Positions 7,937-11,216 of a stretch of 11,216 nucleotides of DNA are shown here, piece after piece. Every line of letters starts with the position of its first letter. Position 1 is the first letter of the stretch. This stretch comes from Candidatus Latescibacterota bacterium. GTDB lineage: Bacteria > Latescibacterota > MVCY01 > DTYK01. The translations under genes were made by a program, and so were the position numbers. Location of the stretch: positions 1-11,216 of the forward strand of contig DTYK01000197.1 in NCBI GenBank assembly GCA_012961925.1. The letters are read 5' to 3'. The notes under the pieces were generated by a model. The model worked only from the letters and a program-made list of their open reading frames with translations, made no database searches and was not told where the DNA came from.

Positions 7937-8003
7937 GTTAAAATGAACCACAAAGACCCTTGAATTCTTTATGCTCTTTGTATCTTTATGGTTAAAATTT
8001 AAC
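7937..8003. repeat. Degenerate REP-like inverted repeat, copy 1
   Basis: AACCACAAAGA (7946-7956) faces TCTTTATGGTT (7983-7993), complementary at 10 of 11 positions, and the outer parts GTTAAAATG (7937-7945) and the AAAATTTAAC following the right arm extend the symmetry with an indel. The centre contains TTGAATTCTTT (7960-7970) and CTTTGT (7976-7981). Part of this unit recurs at 10067-10095 between acsV and cooC. Short palindromes with CTTTGTG/CACAAAG arms recur in intergenic regions of many bacterial genomes, in my recollection. This copy looks decayed. No coding capacity. Confidence 0.5.
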
Positions 8004-8034
8004 ATAAGTAGTATTAGTCAGCCGATTAAGATGG

Positions 8035-8040
8035 TATAAT
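8035..8040 (+). promoter_or_regulatory. Possible -10 box upstream of acsV
   Basis: A perfect TATAAT lies 18 nt before the acsV ATG, but no convincing -35 hexamer stands 16-18 nt upstream (the window there reads TATTAG). Transcription from it would begin about 12 nt before the ATG, leaving a very short leader that would still include the AAGGA at 8043-8047. The region is AT-rich, so a chance match is likely. Confidence 0.25.
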
Positions 8041-8058
8041 ATAAGGAAGCGAGATTAT

Positions 8059-10005
8059 ATGGAAAGGTGTAGGATAACTTTCTATCCCTGGGGTAAGGAG
8101 ATCACCGTACATGAGGGAACAGACTTGCTGAGTGCCGCCATAGCCGCTGACGTCCAGATTTACAACAGTTGCGGAGGCGAAGGCATTTGCGGTAGGTGCA
8201 AGATCATTATCAGGAGTGGCGATTTTACCACTGAACCCAGCGGGCGACTGGCAGAGGAGGAGAGGAGAAAGGGCTATGTTCTGGCCTGCAGGACAACTGT
8301 CAGGGGTAACGTAGAGGTTGAGGTGCCTCCGGAGTCCAGGATGGAGAGGGAACAGATACTCACCGAGGAGGCAAGGGTAAACCGGCTGGCAGGACTCTTC
8401 AGCCGGGCCGAAGAGGTAGAAAAAGGGATTGAGATCAAAGAGCGGGCCCTGTTTACCCACTCACCGCTGGCCACAAAACTCTTTCTGAAGCTCCCCCCAC
8501 CGACCTTAAAAGACAACGTAAGCGACCTTGAGCGTCTCTATCGGGAGATCCATCGGCACAGGAACATATCCCTCATGCAAATAGGGCTGGCCAACGTTAA
8601 GAAATTAGGTAGACTGCTGAGGGAGAGCAACTGGGAGGTTACTGTTACATTAGGAAAAAGGAACGGTACCACCGAGGTGGTCCTGGTTGAGCCCGGCGAT
8701 ACCTCTGGAAGAAATTATGGAGTGGCCCTTGACATAGGCACCACCACCGTCGTCGCAGCACTGGTGGATCTGAATACGAAAAAGACCCTTGGTACCAAAG
8801 CTACCCACAACAGACAGACAAGTTTCGGGGAGGATGTGATCACACGGATAATATATGCTGAGAAGGCAGATGGGCTGGAGAAACTCCATCACGCTGTGGT
8901 GGACACGGTGAACGATCTTATTTCATCGCTGGCGAGTGAGAACAACATCAGTCTCAACGAAGTTACGGCGGTGATGTGTGCTGGAAATATGACGATGAGC
9001 CACCTCCTACTAAAGGTGGATCCTACCTACCTCCGCCGAGAACCCTATGTGCCAACGGCCAATTTTATGCCGGTCATCCGGGCAGCCGAGGCCGGAATAA
9101 AGGTGAACCCGAGAGGACTCCTTGCATGCCTCCCAGGCGTATCAAGCTACGTCGGAGCCGATATAACAGCCGGCGTGCTTGCAAGCGGTATTGATGTTGC
9201 TGATGAGCTGTCAATGCTGATCGACGTCGGCACAAATGGGGAGATAGTATTAGGTAACAAGGAATGGCTGGTCTGTTGCGCTTCTTCAGCCGGCCCTGCC
9301 TTTGAAGGTAGTGGAGTTCGTTCCGGAGTGAGGGCTGTGCAGGGTGCGATACAAAGGGTAAAGATAGATCCTGAAACGTATGAGGTGAGTTATTCGACCA
9401 TTGGGGACACGAAACCAATTGGAATATGCGGATCGGGATATATAGACTGCCTCGGAGAACTGCTCAAATGCAGGATCGTGGATCTCTCCGGCAAGATTAA
9501 ATCAGAGCCTTCCATCTCACGGATAAAAGGGACGTCTGATGGCCCTGCATTCGTCCTGCTGCCGGCTTCCGAAAGCGGAACAGGCAGCGAGATAATCATC
9601 ACCCAGGCTGATATCACAAACCTCATGCGCTCGAAGGGGGCCATCTACACAGCCGCTGCTGTACTGGCAAACAAGATGGGGGTGGGCTTTGATCAGATCC
9701 ATAAGATCTATATAGGGGGAGGCTTCGGCAATTATCTCAACATCGAGAGAGCCATCCTCATAGGCCTGCTGCCCGATCTACCCCCTGAGAAATTCGAATT
9801 CATCGGGAATAGCTCTCTGGCCGGTGCAAAGCTCGCCCTTCTCTCCTATGAGGCCATGATAGAGACAAGGAAGATTGCCGGCAAGATGACTTACATAGAG
9901 CTATCTACTGACCCTTCGTTTATGGAGCAGTATGTAGCATCACTGTTCCTGCCACATACAAATATAGACCTTTTCCCATCAGTTCGCCAGAAATTAGGGC
10001 TGTAG
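8059..10005 (+). CDS. acsV: Reductive activator of corrinoid iron-sulfur protein (RACo)
   Basis: This 648-residue protein is an ATP-dependent activator that reduces the inactive Co(II) form of the corrinoid iron-sulfur protein back to Co(I). The N-terminus is a [2Fe-2S] ferredoxin domain with C38, C44, C47 and C77 (NSCGGEGICGRCK...LACR). A linker and middle domain follow (about 90-215). The C-terminal two-thirds is an ASKHA-type ATPase (the RACo C-terminal family, DUF4445), with phosphate-1 motif ALDIGTTT (D225), phosphate-2 motif LIDVGTNGEI (D389) and adenosine motif IYIGGGFGN (G553-G555). The single plant-type [2Fe-2S] domain at the N-terminus distinguishes it from RamA, which has C-terminal [4Fe-4S] motifs. 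Length agrees with the family (about 630-650). AAGGA at 8043-8047 is somewhat far from the ATG. Its place between acsE and cooC supports the CFeSP-directed role. Confidence 0.94.
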   Translation: MERCRITFYPWGKEITVHEGTDLLSAAIAADVQIYNSCGGEGICGRCKIIIRSGDFTTEPSGRLAEEERRKGYVLACRTTVRGNVEVEVPPESRMEREQILTEEARVNRLAGLFSRAEEVEKGIEIKERALFTHSPLATKLFLKLPPPTLKDNVSDLERLYREIHRHRNISLMQIGLANVKKLGRLLRESNWEVTVTLGKRNGTTEVVLVEPGDTSGRNYGVALDIGTTTVVAALVDLNTKKTLGTKATHNRQTSFGEDVITRIIYAEKADGLEKLHHAVVDTVNDLISSLASENNISLNEVTAVMCAGNMTMSHLLLKVDPTYLRREPYVPTANFMPVIRAAEAGIKVNPRGLLACLPGVSSYVGADITAGVLASGIDVADELSMLIDVGTNGEIVLGNKEWLVCCASSAGPAFEGSGVRSGVRAVQGAIQRVKIDPETYEVSYSTIGDTKPIGICGSGYIDCLGELLKCRIVDLSGKIKSEPSISRIKGTSDGPAFVLLPASESGTGSEIIITQADITNLMRSKGAIYTAAAVLANKMGVGFDQIHKIYIGGGFGNYLNIERAILIGLLPDLPPEKFEFIGNSSLAGAKLALLSYEAMIETRKIAGKMTYIELSTDPSFMEQYVASLFLPHTNIDLFPSVRQKLGL

Positions 10006-10125
10006 AGTGACAGTACGTACCGATATCTATTATACGGTTAAACATATTGCGCCGAAGAATCGTCAATTGAATTCTTTGTCCCCTTTGTGGTGAACTGAAT
10101 CCTGAACAAGAAGGGATGAGGTGAA
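10006..10125 (+). other. acsV-cooC intergenic region
   Basis: This 120-bp gap has no credible ORF. GTGACA (10007-10012) followed after 17 nt by TTATAC (10030-10035) is a weak sigma-70-like promoter candidate. The right half contains a partial copy of the repeat described at 7937-8003. The region ends with the cooC ribosome site (GAGG 10118-10121). Confidence 0.35.
10067..10095. repeat. REP-like repeat, half copy 2
   Basis: TTGAATTCTTT at 10067-10077 is identical to 7960-7970, and the following CTTTGTGGTGAAC (10083-10095) is the reverse complement, apart from small differences, of the ACCACAAAG arm of the first copy. The opposing arm is missing, so this seems to be one side of the palindrome plus its centre. 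It sits in the next intergenic gap but one from the first copy. Confidence 0.45.
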
Positions 10126-10941
10126 GTGGCATATACAATTGCTATAGCAGGGAAGGGCGGTACGGGTAAGACCACACTTGCCGCCCTTATCATACATCAT
10201 CTTTTGAAGGCCCATGGGAGACCGGTTCTGGCGGTTGATGCTGACCCAAATGCCAATCTAAATGAGGCTTTGGGTGTTGAATATGTGAGGTCCGTTATTG
10301 ATACAATAGATCGCTTTATGGGCGGAAAGGAGCAGTTGCCAGCAGGCGTGGCTAAAGGAAGGTACTTAGAATACCAGATAGAAAGTGCCCTGTTCGAATC
10401 AAAGGGATTTGATATGCTTGTCATGGGGCGTACTGAGGGGCCGGGGTGTTACTGTTATGCCAATGATCTGTTAAGGGGATTACTCGACAGACTATCAGAT
10501 AACTATCGATACGTAGTGATAGACAATGAGGCCGGCATGGAACATCTGTCCCGAAGAACCACAAGAAACGTGGACACACTACTTATTACCGCAGTTCCGA
10601 CCGTGAGTGCCCTCAGATCGGCAGCACGAATCCACCGCACTGCGCTTGAGCTCGACCTGAACATCCATAAGACCTTCCTGGTTATCAATGAACCCAACGA
10701 GAGACCCATCTCCACTGACGAAAAGGCGGGGATGGAAGAAGTTGATCTGACGAAGATAAATCCGGCGGTACACCGTGAGATATCGTCGCTTCAGGGTTCA
10801 GGTTTACCTCTTCTTGGCATCATACCCTTTGACTATAACATCCTTGAACGTAGTATCGAAGCAAAAGGGCTGATGGATCTCCCTGATGACTCACCGGTCT
10901 TGGAAACAGTGGCCAGGATAGTAGAGAAGATCCTGGCCTAA
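10126..10941 (+). CDS. cooC: Nickel-inserting CODH/ACS maturation ATPase (CooC/AcsF)
   Basis: This 271-residue cytoplasmic P-loop ATPase of the MinD/SIMIBI class supplies nickel to CO dehydrogenase (CooC) or acetyl-CoA synthase (AcsF). It has a deviant Walker A, GKGGTGKTT (9-17, with both K10 and K15), a switch region VDADPNANL (37-45), and a Walker B-like strand YVVIDNEAGMEHLSRR (129-144). C108 and C110 in GPGCYCYAND form the CxC motif that binds nickel between two monomers in CooC and is absent from MinD, ParA and NifH. Translation appears to start at GTG 10126 behind GAGG at 10118-10121 (4 nt) or AAGGG at 10111-10115. With acsB nearby and acsA absent, an AcsF-like role in A-cluster assembly is as likely as CODH maturation; sequence alone does not separate them. 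Confidence 0.94.
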   Translation: MAYTIAIAGKGGTGKTTLAALIIHHLLKAHGRPVLAVDADPNANLNEALGVEYVRSVIDTIDRFMGGKEQLPAGVAKGRYLEYQIESALFESKGFDMLVMGRTEGPGCYCYANDLLRGLLDRLSDNYRYVVIDNEAGMEHLSRRTTRNVDTLLITAVPTVSALRSAARIHRTALELDLNIHKTFLVINEPNERPISTDEKAGMEEVDLTKINPAVHREISSLQGSGLPLLGIIPFDYNILERSIEAKGLMDLPDDSPVLETVARIVEKILA

Positions 10942-11184
10942 ATCAGACGACCGAGCTGGGAGCTGGTGGCTAACCTTGATTCTCTCTGAACCGGAGCAAA
11001 GCGAGGGCACGCAGGAGTTCAGTCTTTAGGCTTTCATCCCCAGATCTATAGGCTCTGTGCTCCCATCCTACCCAGGGTGAAACCCTAAAGAGTTAACTCC
11101 TGCGTGAGCCGAAGACGAATCTTTATTGTAAAGAAAGGTTGTGCAAACCTGTTCGTAAAAGCCTTGCAGAGAAAGGAGGCCAGT
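10942..11184 (+). other. Leader region upstream of the formate dehydrogenase-like gene
   Basis: About 240 bp separate cooC from the next start. No credible complete ORF is seen on either strand. The stretch holds a tandem GAGCTGG doublet (10953-10966), a long imperfect palindrome (11008-11106), a small hairpin AGGTT/AACCT (11137-11151, 5-nt loop), and an excellent ribosome site at its right end. It may serve as terminator for cooC, leader RNA for the next gene, or both. Confidence 0.5.
11008..11106. repeat. Long imperfect palindrome with competing inner hairpin
   Basis: Bases 11008-11030 pair with 11084-11106 at 21 of 23 positions (arms contain CACGCAGGAGTT and CCTAAAG). After a C-C mismatch the stem continues inward, TTTCA then CCC (11032-11039, one bulged T) against GGGTGAAA (11075-11082), leaving a loop of about 35 nt. 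An alternative hairpin, AGGGT (11074-11078) with ACCCT (11082-11086) around a GAA loop, uses the same bases and excludes the inner part of the long stem. No T-run follows on either strand, so it is not a standard intrinsic terminator. It could be a leader RNA switch, a processed RNA structure or a small mobile palindrome. Confidence 0.65.
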
Positions 11185-11216
11185 CTGAAGAAGGTATTCA
11201 CAATCTGTCCGTATTG
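11185..11216 (+). CDS. Molybdopterin formate dehydrogenase catalytic subunit, first codons (partial)
   Basis: The last 32 bases encode (L/M)KKVFTICPYC before the window ends. This closely resembles the start of FdhF-type formate dehydrogenases (E. coli FdhF begins MKKVVTVCPYC), where CPYC opens the N-terminal [4Fe-4S]-binding motif. AAAGGAGG at 11172-11179 stands 5 nt before CTG 11185, which would be the start codon by position and by alignment with MKKV; the frame also stays open upstream, with TTG at 11164 and GTG at 11104 as weaker options. A formate dehydrogenase would fit the Wood-Ljungdahl setting as the CO2-reducing or formate-oxidising enzyme. Only eleven residues are visible, so another member of the molybdopterin oxidoreductase family is possible. 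Confidence 0.6.
   Translation, partial: MKKVFTICPY

Larger units (their letters stand above)
7905..8058 (+). other. acsE-acsV intergenic region
   Basis: This 154-bp, AT-rich gap contains no credible gene. It holds an imperfect inverted repeat at 7937-8003 and, near its right end, a TATAAT at 8035-8040. No hairpin followed by a T-run is present, so I see no intrinsic terminator for acsE on the plus strand. The base composition, much richer in A+T than the flanking genes, fits a regulatory or inserted-repeat segment. Confidence 0.5.

Noticed and set aside
7905..8058. CRISPR array or attachment site in the AT-rich gap
   Set aside because: There is one degenerate inverted repeat, no regular spacing of direct repeats, and no integrase or tRNA nearby.
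8059..10005. RamA-type methyltransferase activator
   Set aside because: RamA carries two C-terminal [4Fe-4S] motifs; here there is an N-terminal [2Fe-2S] domain and no C-terminal cysteine cluster.
10126..10941. MinD, ParA or NifH identity for the P-loop ATPase
   Set aside because: The GPGCYCY nickel-binding CxC motif and the acs neighbourhood point to CooC/AcsF, and the NifH cluster cysteines are lacking.

Overview
The window is a plus-strand stretch of a bacterial chromosome in which a housekeeping block (yidD end, yidC, mnmE) runs directly into part of the carbonyl/methyl-transfer core of the Wood-Ljungdahl (reductive acetyl-CoA) pathway. The genes suggest an obligate anaerobe that makes or breaks acetyl-CoA through CO dehydrogenase/acetyl-CoA synthase. 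YidC has the long periplasmic domain typical of two-membrane (diderm) bacteria, and AcsB has the full-length bacterial architecture rather than the short archaeal CdhC form. An acetogen-, sulfate-reducer- or syntroph-like diderm lineage fits; I cannot name the species.

Layout: 1-160, 3' end of yidD; 207-1817, yidC; 1851-3218, mnmE; 3236-5440, acsB; 5536-6882, acsC; 7026-7904, acsE; 8059-10005, acsV (RACo); 10126-10941, cooC/acsF; from about 11185, the first codons of what looks like a molybdopterin formate dehydrogenase cut by the window edge. All genes point the same way. Only 17 bp separate mnmE from acsB, so the acs genes may be read from the housekeeping operon. The later acs genes are spaced by 95-154 bp gaps holding degenerate inverted repeats, a possible -10 box and short candidate leader ORFs.

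How the genes work together: AcsE moves the methyl group from methyl-tetrahydrofolate to the cobalt of the corrinoid iron-sulfur protein (AcsC is its large subunit). AcsV uses ATP to re-reduce that cobalt when it is accidentally oxidised to Co(II). AcsB joins the methyl group, CO and CoA into acetyl-CoA at its Ni-containing A-cluster. CooC/AcsF is the nickel-handling ATPase that matures CODH/ACS. The CODH subunit (acsA) and the small CFeSP subunit (acsD) are not in the window, so the set is incomplete here. The formate dehydrogenase start beyond cooC would supply the first step of the methyl branch.

Nothing here is clearly a new system. The points most worth a second look are the fusion of the acs block to the yidC-mnmE operon, the missing acsA/acsD, a long imperfect palindrome with a competing hairpin before the formate dehydrogenase start (11008-11106), and a possible CTG start codon for that gene.
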